Source: Chrysomallon squamiferum (Eukaryota > Mollusca > Gastropoda > Neomphalida > Peltospiridae). Taken from it: 64,000 bases of DNA. Both the position numbers and the translations under genes were made by a program. The stretch is from NCBI GenBank assembly GCA_012295275.1, contig CM022673.1:15064288-15128287 (forward strand), read 5' to 3'. The notes beneath the pieces were generated by a model. It ran no database searches, had not been told where the DNA came from, and was given only the letters and a program-made list of their open reading frames with translations. Positions 13,648 to 44,838 of this stretch are shown one piece after another. Each line of letters opens with the position of its first letter. Positions within the stretch are counted from its first letter, which is position 1.

Positions 13648-14551
13648 AGGCCTTGACCATTTTAGAGAAAGATATTATAATATTATGAAAAAGTACTATC
13701 CCCAATAATAAAATAAGTTTACAAAATAAACGCTTCTAATTTCGGGGAAAAAAAAAAAATACGGAATGTATTGCAATAATGAACATCTAGACCAATAATT
13801 AATCATTTTATTTCCCTGAAGTTTTATTACTCTACATATTGGTACTTTAATAATAATAATAATAATCATAATAATAATAAAAAAGTTCTCCTTCCCGTCC
13901 CGGGACGACACCAAAATAATCTGTACGTCCGGCACTAAACACAGTATTTTTTTAATTGCTCTTCGGACTGTTACAATTAATTAATGTTATACATACTGTA
14001 TTATACAGTTATATAAATTATATAAAATCACATAAAAAAAGTCCTAAAATATAATATTAGTCATTCAAATACGGTGTGAATAAATATGATATCTATTAAC
14101 ATTTACAAATGAAATCTAATATTATTAGCTTGTCATTCTCTTACATACATTTGTGTTTTTTTATCAGTCTTTATACATTTTCATCAGAAAAAAACAATCT
14201 ATCAAAATTCAAAATCGTATTAAAACCTTCGACAATTTTTTTTTTTGTTCTTGGCATTGTGTATGTGTGGATGTATGTATGTGTATGTATATGTATATAT
14301 AAACGTACGAAGTATGTATGTGTGTATGTGTAAAAATATATGTGTGAGTTTGTGTTCGTATCGTCATGCTTATTTTTTAATGACATAAATGACTGTACAT
14401 AACACAAGAACGTTATGCATCGCTGGCTTAATGCTTCTTCAGTTTCCGCTGACTCAGCAAAGGTGAGATCCAAGAGAAAGTAAATCAAAGTGAAAAACAG
14501 TCTGAGATTTCATCTCCTTTCACCGAGCAGGTAAATTATTTTTACTAGATT

Positions 14552-14554
<3 letters not shown>

Positions 14555-14643
<89 letters not shown>
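14555..14643 (+). repeat. (TC)n microsatellite
   Basis: About 44 uninterrupted TC units. Confidence 0.98.
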
Positions 14644-14648
<5 letters not shown>

Positions 14649-15035
14649 TTTATTAATATTTATATGCCTTCTGTTAAAACACTTACTCATACACAGAATA
14701 GGCCGACATACAAAACAAGGAACGCATTCACAAAACAGTAACAGTAGAGAACGAATATTTATATAGTTATTATATTGTTGTTGTTGTTCATGGTGATGGT
14801 GATGGTGGCGGTTTTGTTATTAATAATTTTCTTGTTGTTTTTTGGTTATAAATTTATTTTATTTGTGCCAGTTTAAAATTGTATTCTTAAAAAATCAGTA
14901 ATGCAACTGGAACTGAATAAATTATTTAAATTAAAAAAAAAAAAAAAAAAGAAAGAAAGAAAAAAAACATGTTGTATTATGAAATATTAATACCAATGAT
15001 TCATGACTGCAATACTGTCGAGTAAACAGTTTTCA

Positions 15036-15088
<53 letters not shown>

Positions 15089-15179
15089 TGGTTGAATTGG
15101 TAGTTAATAAAACTAAAAAAAAAAAAAAAATTAAAACTCTCGCAACAGTAACATTTATGAATAAAAAACTAAATGAAAT

Positions 15180-15430
15180 TGATTGTGTCAGTGACATCAT
15201 AATGACGTACGTAGCACAATTAAAAGCAGACGGTTTTCTGTAAGTGACACCGACTTGTACTTAACGCCTCGAGCATTGAAAATATGTCTTCATTCATAAT
15301 ATAGCTGTCGTTGGTGTTGCTGCATGCACTTCCCTTTTAATTAATGTAAAGAAGGTTACTATAGCTACGGGGAATTAATACTCGGAGCAGGGTAGGTCGT
15401 TGTGACCATAACCAGCGCGTGCACACTTTT
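15180..15430. promoter_or_regulatory. High-complexity island with CRE-like motifs (candidate regulatory element)
   Basis: Mixed-composition sequence with no good frame, standing out from flanking simple repeats. It has TGACATCA and TGACGTACG motifs near 15189-15212, both close to a CRE half-site context, and a TTTTAATTAATG motif near 15336. Function is inferred from composition and motifs only. Confidence 0.25.
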
Positions 15431-15672
15431 TCTTCTTTATAATATAGTTCATTTCATGTTGAAATTATTGCACATAATTGTTCAGTATTATTTACAATAA
15501 TCCAAATTCATTCTCTAGTTTAGATTTAAAAAAACCCCCATAAAAATATAAATAAAAATAAGAAGAAAAAAGTAATTCAACAGTTTTCATTTAAAAAATA
15601 AGAAATAAAATTGTTTTAATGTATAGCTGATTATTTATTTATTTATTTATTTATTTATTATTATTGTTGTTG

Positions 15673-15731
<59 letters not shown>

Positions 15732-16234
15732 TTATATCTTTTATTATTATTATTATTTATTTTTTTGGGCGACAACGAAATCAATATACGTGAAACTATT
15801 ACTCTCGAGAGATGTCAGACTAACAAAAACAAACAAATACAACATTATTTAATTTCATTTAATTTTTGTGCTATTTAGGATTGCAGTATAAAAGATATAA
15901 CTAGTTATTGTCTTAAAATATCAGCTTTATCCTGTTCAGATCGAATGACAATTGCAACTCGGTTTAAGACAGTATACGTTTATGTCAATGTGTGTGTGTG
16001 TTTGTGGGTGTGTATACATATATATACATACACACAGACACAGACAGACATACATGTATATATGTATCAAAACAAATAATCTTCACCATCTGTCGTTTTA
16101 TGGATATTTTATATTAATATATGCATATCAAATATGTGCAACCGGTGGAGAAAGACAAATCGTATCTCATATCCCTATCAGAGAAATAAACCATCAAACT
16201 AACTGAGAACAATAAAATGTTTTAATATTTAAAT

Positions 16235-16265
<31 letters not shown>

Positions 16266-16439
16266 TGTAAATAAATAAATAAATAAATCTCTGAAATTCT
16301 GTTTATAGTAATGTGAATTCCTAGGTATAAGTATAAAATATAAACACGTGGATATTTTAATCTCTTTATTTATTAACGTTATTTTAATATATATATATAT
16401 ATATATATTTTGTTTGTTTGTTTGTTTATTTTATATTTT

Positions 16440-16740
16440 AAGCTCAGATTTCGCAAGGAAAAGAAACATTTGAAGATTTGGTGTTGGTACAAAAAGTGTC
16501 AGGATCGAATAGCGGAGAAGGCACGTCTCATTTCTGTCACGCGCATGTTAACGAGAGAAAGGTCACACTCAGCTCGCTAGTTAATAATTGCACAACGAGG
16601 TTACACTTGCCGCTTGCTGTGTGCTGGCCTAAACAACACAAACATACAAATATTTTCACTTTGTCAACAAAGAACAGAAATGTCCAGTCCGCTGTTCATT
16701 ACGTGAAAAACGTAGGCCGTAACTGAAAGATAGACAGAGA
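16440..16740. promoter_or_regulatory. High-complexity island upstream of GALNT A (candidate regulatory element)
   Basis: About 300 bases of near-balanced composition between simple AT repeats. A plus-strand open frame of 82 codons (16478-16726) crosses it, but it matches no family I recognise and has no obvious splice partners, so I do not call a gene. Confidence 0.2.
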
Positions 16741-17073
16741 CAAAACCCAGCTTCTGAGAAGAGGCTACAACTGAATGGTTAGAATTCGAAACAGGAGAAA
16801 AGTTCAGTAAGATGTAACAACAGAGGATATATTTTTGAAATATTTGCGAAGGTACAATAGTAAAATAGAACATTTGCAACGGAGGAATACACATTTAAAA
16901 TCAGTTCGTAAAGGAGTCTTGGAAATACACTGAAACAAAGTAACAACACAGGAAAGACTTTTAAAGCCTTCGTGATTGTAATATTTTGTGACTCAGAACA
17001 GCCAGTTAAAAATATAACAGAAAATACGCGTTTAAAAGGCTTCGCAAAGAAGAAAACGCTTCTCTGAAATTGG

Positions 17074-17300
17074 ACACGATCAGGATATAGTACATGATTA
17101 CGATTATATGTATGATCAGGATACCTATACAACCAGGATCCAATTTATGATCAAGATTCATTACATGATAATGATGCAGTCAGTACACGATTAGGATACA
17201 GACAAGATCAGGATACAGCATGTGATCTATATATATATATACACGATCAGGATTAAGTACATTATCAGGATACAATTTATGACCAGGATACAGAACAAAG
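17074..17300 (+). repeat. Degenerate minisatellite of GATCAGGATACA units
   Basis: About ten imperfect units of roughly 20-22 bp centred on GATCAGGATACA or close variants (GACCAGGATACA, GATTAGGATACA), with ACATGAT and TTTATGA linkers. A short (AT)n interrupts it near 17230. Confidence 0.7.
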
Positions 17301-17630
17301 GAAGACCGTGATTATTAAAAATAGTTTCATAAGTTTTCGTGATTATTTTATTCGCCATATTAAATTAGAAGACTCATACACTGTGCATGGTTAAAAAGAG
17401 GAGATATTTCTGAAATTTTTAGACGAAAACACGATGTCCTTTTAAAAAAAAGAAGAAGGAAAACCGAATAAGAAAATAACGTGACTAAGAGATAGGAATA
17501 ATTCAAAACCTTTGTGAAGTTAGTGTCATAATAATTTTTATTTTTATTTTCTTTCGCTTTCTTCCTTATCTAGGTTAAACGGTATCTCCCATTATTTCGG
17601 TATCTATTTTTATCGCTACATAAATTCACC

Positions 17631-17664
<34 letters not shown>

Positions 17665-18144
17665 TAATATTCCTGCTTCTTGAATTTTATGTCGAAATTG
17701 TTTTAGTTCAGGATTAACCTTTAAAACATAAAATAATATCTTACTTGGAAACGAACAGAGAAAGAAATCGGAAAAAGGCAAATGCTGTTGTTGTTTTTTT
17801 GTTATATGAACTCGTCCGTATTTGTGATATTCTGAAAACAGTTTTCTAGTACTGTTTATTTCGTATTTGAGATTTTAACAAAAACTGGCTTACAGGATTA
17901 CTAGGAAACAATTACGTTCCGGATTAAAATGTTAGTAGTAGACTGGTAAATTCTCGGAAATTCAAAATGTTCGTTTTATTTGGGCATATAATGAAACTGC
18001 TGGTTTTTATATATTTTTTTTAATTTAAAAAACCAAACTTTCTTTCTGGATTTATTTTTTTTTTTTTTTTTTTTTTTTAAATTTCTTATTAATTATTGAT
18101 GACTAAATCCCGGTTTCAAATTAATGAAATAAATAAAGAAATAA

Positions 18145-18180
<36 letters not shown>

Positions 18181-18368
18181 AAAAAAAAGAATGAAGTTCT
18201 TTAGGGACATATCTATTCTTTTCACAAGTGAGTTCAAAAAGTTGAGGCGTCTGAGAAAGTAGATATTCGGAGATAAAACCCAGCTTCAAAGACAACAAGT
18301 GAAAGAAGTGCTATGAAGAAATAATTTTACTGGAAGTTTAATAAAACTGCGGTTTTTAAAATTTAATT

Positions 18369-25676
<7,308 letters not shown>

Positions 25677-25685
25677 TGTTCTATT

Positions 25686-25691
25686 AATAAA
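25686..25691 (+). promoter_or_regulatory. Polyadenylation signal of GALNT A
   Basis: AATAAA starts 10 bases after the stop codon. If used, the 3' UTR would be very short. Confidence 0.45.
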
Positions 25692-25887
25692 CGTATTCAT
25701 TTGGCATGGTCATTTTTATTTATTTTATTTCCTTTTAATTATTTATTTATTTATTTTTATTTTGAGTTCATTATTATAATAATTATTATAATTTTCATTA
25801 TTATAATCAGTCTCATCGTCATCATAATTATCATTATAATTTTCATCATACTTGTGTTCTTAATGTATGTCTGTAATTATATATAAA

Positions 25888-25921
<34 letters not shown>

Positions 25922-26074
25922 TTTGTGTGTGTGTTTACTTATATTCATACACATGACATTGGAAATACCAACCGGGTCATAAGTAATCTGATATTTTTGA
26001 TATTTCTCTAAACACGATTGTCAAATTCTTATTTGTATTGTATTATCACACATCTGTCAGACTATTTTTATACG

Positions 26075-26114
26075 AAACTGTGAGTCATCTCAAAAACTAG
26101 ACGACTCACAGTTT
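26075..26114. repeat. Hairpin-forming inverted repeat
   Basis: AAACTGTGAGTCATCT at 26075-26090 and AGACGACTCACAGTTT at 26099-26114 pair over 16 bases with one mismatch, with an 8-base loop. Confidence 0.8.
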
Positions 26115-26949
26115 TTAAAAGAAATACGCTGCTTGGTATCAGCGGAACATCAACAACTAATTTTAATAGTAATCGTAGTAGTAGTAGTTATAGTAGTAGT
26201 AGGAGTAGTAGTAGTAGTAACAGCAGCAGTGGTAGTGGTAGTAGTTACAAAAAGAATAATTAATTGTAGTAGTAGAAGTAGTAGTAGTAGTTGTAGTAGT
26301 AATAGTAGTAGTAGTCAGGTCCGTATGCAGAAATGAATATGGGCGGGATGCGAAATAACGGCGGAAAGGGTTGGTAGCGGGGGTCCGGTGGAATGCTCTT
26401 CAGCGCACTATTTTAAAATTTTAGAATGCAGGAGTTACATTTTCCTGCGTTCTACGAAGTAATTAGCAAGGGAGATAATGAAGTTAATGTCTATCAAAAC
26501 GGATCCGCTGAAAAATTAACGACGTTGGCTCCTGCGCATAACGACGTAGGATCCGCCATAACTGCAAACACTTTATACAGTTCACATCGTCGACAATTAA
26601 TTCTTTGCTTAATTATTTATTTTACATATTATTATTTAAAAAATTTTAAAAATTTATTTATTTTATTATTATTTTTAATTTGATTTTAAATTTTAATTAA
26701 TTATTTATTTATTTTATGTTATTTTGTTTTGTTTTATTTTATTTTATTTATTTTGACATTGAAAACAGCACAACCAATTTACGTTTATATTAACTTTAAC
26801 GTGATAAAATAACAGTAAAATCATTATAGTACACTTGTGTATGTCGCAGCTACAACAGCCTGGATTCACGCATGGGCAAGAAAGCAACAGATGTTGCCTT
26901 CGCGTACGTCTTTCCTTTTTTTAGAAAAACGAAATACTGGTGATTCAGC

Positions 26950-36810
<9,861 letters not shown>

Positions 36811-36898
36811 CGTCACCATCCTCATTACTATTTCTAATTCTACTACTACCACAACTATGACTACTACTACATTAATTACTACCATTATTATTATTATT

Positions 36899-36930
<32 letters not shown>

Positions 36931-37096
36931 ATGATTCATTTTCATTATGTTCACAATTTGTATGTCTGTGTTCGTTTGTTGACTGTATCAATATAAAGGT
37001 GATGTGTACAAAAAAATACACACAGCTGTATATAAGCTTTGTTCACTAAATCTGTGTATAAATACTACTACTAATAACAACAACAACAACAACCAC

Positions 37097-37156
<60 letters not shown>

Positions 37157-37168
37157 TTAAAAGAACTC

Positions 37169-37174
37169 AATAAA
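37169..37174 (+). promoter_or_regulatory. Candidate polyadenylation signal of GALNT B
   Basis: AATAAA about 360 bases after the stop codon, just past an (AAT)n tract (about 37099-37157). Confidence 0.45.
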
Positions 37175-37807
37175 CTATAAAGAAATTAATCTTTTTCTGT
37201 CAAGATACATTTGAGGAAAATAAGTGTTTCCGGGTCCGCCCCGTATTTAGTCTTCTGCATAACAAGAAAAAAAAAAAAACCAACAAAAAAACCTACCCCC
37301 TCAAAAAAACAAACAAAAAAAAACCCCAACAACAACGAGAAAAAGCTATGGTGACGCTGAAATCAATAATTCTTTATATTATACAGTTCAGTGATAAATA
37401 TTTGTTATTAATATCTTTTATTTTTGTTTCCGATATGTTTTCAAAACACGCGTACACAGAGAGATTAAACACACATAAACAGACAAACACAGTGACAAAT
37501 ATACACACGCATAGACAAATAAACAAAAACACGTATACATAAAAATACCATTATTTTGTTTGTTGTGTTTTTTATTCTTCTGTTGTTGTTTTTTTTTTTA
37601 TCTTTTTCTTTTACTCATTTTATATTTATTATTATTATTTTATTCAGTTTGGGTTTTATGTATTTTTGTTTATGAATGTACAAAATTTATAACAACGACA
37701 AAAAATCTGTGAGCAATGAAAGATGTTTTGAACTTGGCAGCAATATACATATATATAGTCTGTTATAATATAGTATGTGTGTGTTTGTGTGTATCTGTTT
37801 GTTTGTT

Positions 37808-37917
<110 letters not shown>

Positions 37918-38003
37918 AATTTTATTTACAAGAACATGTCTACAAGTGCTAATATAGTAAATGTATTTATGTAGCTAGCGGCTAAAACAGCGACCAGACA
38001 ATA

Positions 38004-38153
38004 ACACATTCAATTCTGGTGTGAGGTGTGATGTTATCAGAAAACTGAAAGGTGCTTCAGGCTGCAGTGTATCACAATGCATTATCTCACTGAATAATGT
38101 AGATACACTTGTATACACGTGTACATAGAACATATGTATGTTACAGAAAACAT

Positions 38154-38158
<5 letters not shown>
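38004..38158 (+). mobile_element. Dispersed element of about 155 bp, copy 1
   Basis: It starts ACACATTCAATTCT, contains GGTGCTTCAGGCTGCAGTGT and a palindromic ACACGTGT segment, and ends ACATTTTGA running into (GA)n. Copies at 38221-38373 and 41404-41560 (inverted) show that it is a dispersed repeat. No ORF is present. Calling it mobile is inference. Confidence 0.6.
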
Positions 38159-38220
<62 letters not shown>

Positions 38221-38222
<2 letters not shown>

Positions 38223-38368
38223 ACATTCACATTCAATTCTTGTGTGAGGTGTGATGTTATCAGAAAACTGAAAGGTGCTTCAGGCTGCAGTGTATCACAA
38301 TGCATTAACTGAATTATGTATACACTTTGTATACACGTGTACATAGAACATATGTTACAGAAAAACAT

Positions 38369-38373
<5 letters not shown>
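38221..38373 (+). mobile_element. Dispersed element of about 155 bp, copy 2
   Basis: It follows the (GA)n array of copy 1 and itself ends in (GA)n (38372-38411). It lacks a few bases relative to copy 1 near TGCATTAACTGAATTATG. Confidence 0.6.
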
Positions 38374-38415
<42 letters not shown>

Positions 38416-38960
38416 AAAGAGATTAAACCGTAAAAAAACGAGAGTATAATAATAAAAAAAATAAAAAAAATAAAAAAAAATTATTTACTGCCAGTCCCCA
38501 CTTTTTATTTTATTTTATTTTATTTTAATGTTATGATTGGTAAAGAGCAATAGGTGTATCTGTTGCCAGGAGCGTTTTATTGACAAATATTAATACGGTT
38601 AGAGACAGAAAATATGCGATAGATGCAGTAGGGACAATTGATTACACGACTTCAGTGTTTGTCTAAACTCTGATCGAAATCGTGTACTAACACGTGTGTG
38701 TTATTTCTGTAACAGATGTGTTGCTCATGGAAATATTTTTATTTTGTTGTTACATGTATGAAAATATACATGCGAGAAATAATCACCCAAATTAGTACTC
38801 AAATTAATACTCAAATTCTAACAGACACAATTATTTGTTGTCCAAACAAATATTATTTTCATTTCATTTTTTATTTTTATTAGGTTTTTTTTAATTAAGC
38901 TGTATGAATTTCAAATTTTCTTAATAAAAAGTTATCATTTATCTAATAAAAAAAAAGGAA

Positions 38961-39021
<61 letters not shown>

Positions 39022-39220
39022 TCCCTAACGCAGTCAGTTTCGTAAAGTTATTTTTGATTACTATCAATTTATAATAGCCCGAAACATTGCTTCGGGTTAT
39101 CTACATCCTTAAATATGATGTCACGTTACCAAGCTTCGGGGGTTCCGTTAAAACGCAGGACTGGAAAAACAGGGCGGTGTGGTAAGATAATGTGTTCACA
39201 TTTTAAACAGGTGACAAAGT

Positions 39221-39700
39221 ATGAGGGTCGTAAGATTTCGTAGGATAAAAGCTAAAATCGTATTCTATTGCATCTTCTTTCTTGTCGGATTATTTTTCCT
39301 CTACAATAACTGGGCGATCGTGAAAACGTCCGAATCGGCTGAGGTTAACAGCGATGTTCTGAAACTGAGATACAAACGATTTGAGGAGTATCAGAAGGCC
39401 GAGGCGTACAGGACGGGGCCCGGGGAACATGGCGAGCCGGTGTATTTAGAAGGGGAAGAAAAAGAAAAAGCCATGCAACTAATGTCAGTGGAAGCCTTCA
39501 ACAGAATTGCCAGCGATAAGATTTCTTTACAGCGAGCAATCAGGGACATGCGCGATCCGAGGTTTGTACTAAGTTTCGTTCATAGTTGATTTAAGGATAC
39601 AGTAGAGGGTAATGAAATTTTTAATTTTTAAAAATAATTTTTATATTTTTAATTATTATTGTTGTTGTTATTATTATTCGGTTTATTTTTTTTTTAAAGG

Positions 39701-39758
<58 letters not shown>

Positions 39759-41344
39759 TATTGTATTATAATTCATTTGGAGTAAATTATTATTTATTAA
39801 TTTTATAACGAATTTTACAATTAACTTTGATAATTCTAGATGTCATGTCGTAACTTACCCGAAGGATTTACCAACTGCCAGCGTTGTCATCATCTACCAC
39901 AACGAAGCGTGGTCACCGTTGTTGCGTACAGTTCACAGCGTTATCAACAGGTCACCACCACAGTACCTGCACGAAGTCGTCCTTCTAGACGACTTTAGTG
40001 ATAAACGTAAGACTGCTAAATTATCTTTAGTTATTATTAATCTAGTAGTAGTAGCAATAGTGCCTAGTGATAGTGGAATAGTAATACTAGTACTAGTTCT
40101 TGCAAGTAATGTAGTAATATCAGTAGTAGTGGTGGTGGGATAGCAGTAGTGGTAATAGTAGTAACAGTAGCAGCATTAGCAGCAGTAGCAGTAGTAGTAG
40201 TTGTAATAGAGTAGTAGCAGTTATAGCAATGGTAGAAGTAGAGTAATAGTAATTGTAGCAGTAGCAGTAGTAGTTGTACAGGAATAGTAGTAGTAGTAAT
40301 AATAGTAGAACTGTTAGTAGTAATGATAATAACTATAGTACAAGAAGAGGTGATGGTGGTAGTAGTATTATAACTGGTGGTAGTAGTATTATAACTAGCA
40401 GTAGTAGTATTAATGCTTGTAGTAATAGTAATAGTAGTTGTGGTATTAGTAGTAGTAATAGTAATAGTAGTAGTAGTAGTAGTAGAAGTAGTACTGGTAG
40501 TAGTAATGTTCTCGCCCCTAAGTAAATATTTGTTATAACGAAATAATAGTTGTGAAAATATGAAACTATTTTACAGCTCACCTTGGGGACAAGTTAAAAA
40601 AGTACGTTACTTCCACGTGGCCAGATGGCATAGTAAAGATGGCAAGAACCAATGAACGAAGTGGTCTCATCAAAGCGAAAATAGAGGGTGCTAAAGTGGC
40701 CACTGGTGACGTCATCATATTCCTCGATTCTCATTGTGAAGCGAACAATGGATGGTAATGTTTGGTTTCTCTGTCTCACTTTATGTCTATCTCTCATTAT
40801 CTGTATATCTCTGTATATTTCTGTATGTCTCTGAATATCTCTGCACATCTCTGATTATCTCTGACTATCTCTGTTTATCTCTGCATATCTCAGTATATCT
40901 CTGTATATCTCTGAATATCTGAATATCTCTGTATATGTATGAATATCTCTGTATATCTCTGTTTATCTCTGATTATCTCTGAATATCTATATCTCTACAT
41001 ATCTCTGTATATCTCTGTTTATATCTGCATATCTCAGTATAATCTCTGAATATCTATGAATATCTATGAATATCTCTGTATATCTCTGCATATCAATGCA
41101 TATCTCTGAATATCTCTGACTATCTCTGTAAATCTCTGTAGATTTCTGAATATCTCTATATATCTGAATATCTCTGTATATATATCTCTATATCTCACTC
41201 TATCTCTCACTCTATATCTCTGTATCATACTGTCTCTCTATATCTTTTTCTCACTGCCACTGCATCTCTCTTTCTCTCTCTGTACATATATATATATATA
41301 TATCTGTCTTTATCTATCTTTCTCTGTTAACTATTTGCCTGTTA

Positions 41345-41408
<64 letters not shown>

Positions 41409-41557
41409 ACGTTTTTCTGTAACATACATATGTTCTATGTACACGTGTATACAAGTGTATCTACATTATTCAGTGAGATAATGCATTGTGATACACTGCA
41501 GCCTGAAGCACCTTTCAGTTTTCTGATAACATCACACCTCACACAAGAATTGAATGT

Positions 41558-41652
<95 letters not shown>

Positions 41653-42411
41653 ATCTCTCTATCTTTCTGCCTACTGGTGCATTCACTCTCTCACTTTCTG
41701 TGTCTCATTAGGTTTTTTTTCTCTACAAGATACTTTATCTATACTAGTATGCGGTCACGCTTTCTTATTTCCTTTCTTCTCGCATATTGTCTGTCTCGCA
41801 CAGCTGCATACACACCTACATACACTCATGTACATACATAACACACATACAAACAGACATACATATATACATACATGTAGATACGCACGTATTCATAAAC
41901 GTACACAAATATACACATAAACACATATGCAGATACATTTAGAAACATAAAGACACATTATCATACACATTTATCGTTATACTCACATTTGTATCATATT
42001 TGCCATTCGTCGGTCTATCCTTCCACACATCCATCCATCTATGTATTACTTATCTATCCGTCTGTCTGACATATTGTCGATCTAAAGTTGGTTTGATGTC
42101 AATAAGTCTTACTACTAGATGACTGAAAATGTTTAATACTGAATATATTAATCACAATATCAACTAAAATAATCGGTTGAAAATTTTCAGGTTGGAACCG
42201 ATTCTTGCCAGGATCAAAGAAAACAGGAAAACGATTATTTGTCCGATTATCGATTCCATCAACGATGATACATTAGAATATTCTAAAAATGGCGGCTATA
42301 ATGTTGGCGGGTTTTCGTGGAGCATGCACTTCACGTGGAGAGATATTCCCGATAGGTTAAAGGTCAACCGAAAATATACTGATCCAATAGAGTAAGTTCG
42401 TGTTAATTACT

Positions 42412-42494
<83 letters not shown>

Positions 42495-42794
42495 ACACAA
42501 ACACACACACACAACAACACAACAACAACACTAAATAAATAAATATTTATTATTATTATCTTTTTTTTTATTAAAATATATTTGTGTTGTTGTTATTGTT
42601 GTTGTTGTTGTTGTTGTTGTTCTTATTATTATTAATATTATTTACAGATCTCCAACTATGGCAGGCGGGCTGTTAGCAGTAGACAGAAAATATTTTTTTG
42701 AGATTGGTGCTTATGATCCTGGAATGGAAGTCTGGGGTGGAGAAAATCTAGAAATTTCATTTAGAGTAAGAACTAATATAATAAAAAATTATTT

Positions 42795-42879
<85 letters not shown>

Positions 42880-44741
42880 TCGTTTTACATTTACGTTTTC
42901 TATTTTGCATTCTTTGTTATTAAACAGTTATTTATTAACAGGCGGTCTAAGAGGAATAAATCATGTCAGTACAGTTATTTCCCTTAGGAAATAAATACTA
43001 GTTATTTCCCTTAGTTTATTATCTTTTAACCGTATACTTATTTACTTATTTTTATTTTATTATTTTCTTTATTTTTTTTTCTCTCTCTAAGTCTGTCTGT
43101 CTGTCTAATTAATTTATTTATTTATTTATTTATACAGTAACTGTTTTTGTTCTATTGCTACTTAAGCCTGACTAAACACTAATAATTATCTTTAACAATA
43201 AAAATATTACAGTTACATTATCATTATCAAATTTCACTTTTAATTCAGGTTTGGATGTGTGGTGGGAAAATGGAATTTTTACCTTGTTCCAGAGTTGGAC
43301 ATATTTACAGATCTAGTCATCCATATACATTTCCAGGTAAACAGTTTCATTAATAACTGAGAATAGTTATTATTGTTGTTGTTTTTACTATTGCTATTAT
43401 TATTATTATTATTAATCTTATTCTTATGTTATTGTTATTAATATTGTTGTTATTGTTATTGTTATTGTTGTTATTATTATTATTATAGTTGTTGTTATTA
43501 ATATTGTCATTATTATTATTATTACTATTATTGTTATTATTGTTGTTTTTATTGTTCTCATAATTACTATTATTATTTTTATTGTTGTTGTTATTTATTT
43601 TTGCTGTTATTGTTGTTATTATTTTTAATATTACTGCATTATTTTTATGGTTGTTGTCATTATTGATATTTATTTATTTTTGTTGTTCTTATTATTACTA
43701 CCATTATTGTTACTATTGTTTCTTTTTATTGTTATTGTTATTGTTGTTATTATTATTATTATTATTATTAGAATAATATATGAAATAATTTTAATGTAGT
43801 TATCTAAGTAAATTGATTTTGAACCATTTATTTATTTGTTTGTTTGTTTGTTTGTTTATTTATTTATATAGGTAATAAGGACACTCATGGACTGAATTCT
43901 ATGAGAGTAGCTGAAGTCTGGATGGATGATTATAAAAGACTGTTTTACAATCATCGCAAAGATTTAGTTGTAAGTTAAACAGTTATATTAATAATAGTTG
44001 TAGTCATTATCATCACAGTAGTAGTAGTTGTTAGTTTCATACTAGCACTTGTGGTAATAGTATTACTAGTAGTAATGATTGTAGTAGTAATAGTAGAGTA
44101 ACAGAGGTAGTATTAGTGGCAGTAATAGTAGTAGTAGTTATGGTAGTAGTAAAAGCAATAACATAGTCATAATAATGATGGTGATGATGATTATTATTAT
44201 TATTACTATGTGGAAATACATTGTTATAAAAATATTGTGGTTTAGAAATGTAACTGAGGATGTATTTATAATTAAAATATTTTCTGTAGATTCTGATTAA
44301 AGTAAAATGAGACGAATTTCATTGTAACTGCAAATCGGTAACCATTTAAAAACTGTGTGTAAATCCACTGAAGGATAAATCACACTTGTACAGTCTTCTG
44401 AGTTCTTTACCCGCGACAATGTTAGTATGTTAGAAGATTAAATTACATAAGACTGGTTCATCTTGATTGTTTTGATTTTTTGATCTTGGACAGGGAAAGG
44501 ACTATGGAGATGTATCTGAAAGAAAAGCTTTAAGAAAGAAACTCGGCTGTAAAGATTTCAAATGGTTTTTAGACAACGTGTATCCAGAGAAGTTTGTCAT
44601 TGATGAAAATGTAAAAGCATGGGGAATGGTATGTGATAGGTTTATTAGGTTTAATTTAAAAAAATATATATTATTTTTTTTTGGATGCATTGAAAATAAA
44701 AATCAAACATTATGCTTTAGTTTTCAATAAAGTTATGCATC

Positions 44742-44838
<97 letters not shown>

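Larger units (their letters stand above)
12821..18368. other. Intergenic region between the SDR gene and GALNT A
   Basis: No coding exon is recognised. It holds a (CA)n array (13564-13645), (TC)n (about 14555-14643), (GA)n (15041-15086), (TTA)n (15660-15730), (AAAT)n (about 16236-16288), poly-T (about 18056-18078) and a short (GA)n (18148-18175). Two mixed-composition islands and one minisatellite are listed separately. Roughly the last 70 bases before 18369 would be the 5' UTR of GALNT A. Confidence 0.5.
25677..26949. other. Intergenic region between GALNT A and GALNT B
   Basis: It contains ATTATA-type simple sequence (25770-25850), (GT)n near 25888-25935, (GTA)n tracts at about 26165-26315, and a more GC-rich block at 26330-26600 that may hold the B promoter. 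An 85-codon open frame in that block (26426-26683) has no recognisable domain, and its end is AT-rich low complexity, so I do not call it. Confidence 0.5.

Noticed and set aside
16478-16726. 82-codon open frame in the intergenic region
   Set aside because: No recognisable domain and no convincing splice context; it lies in a mixed-composition block that may be regulatory.
26426-26683. 85-codon open frame ahead of GALNT B
   Set aside because: The second half is AT-rich low complexity and there is no family signal; more likely promoter DNA.
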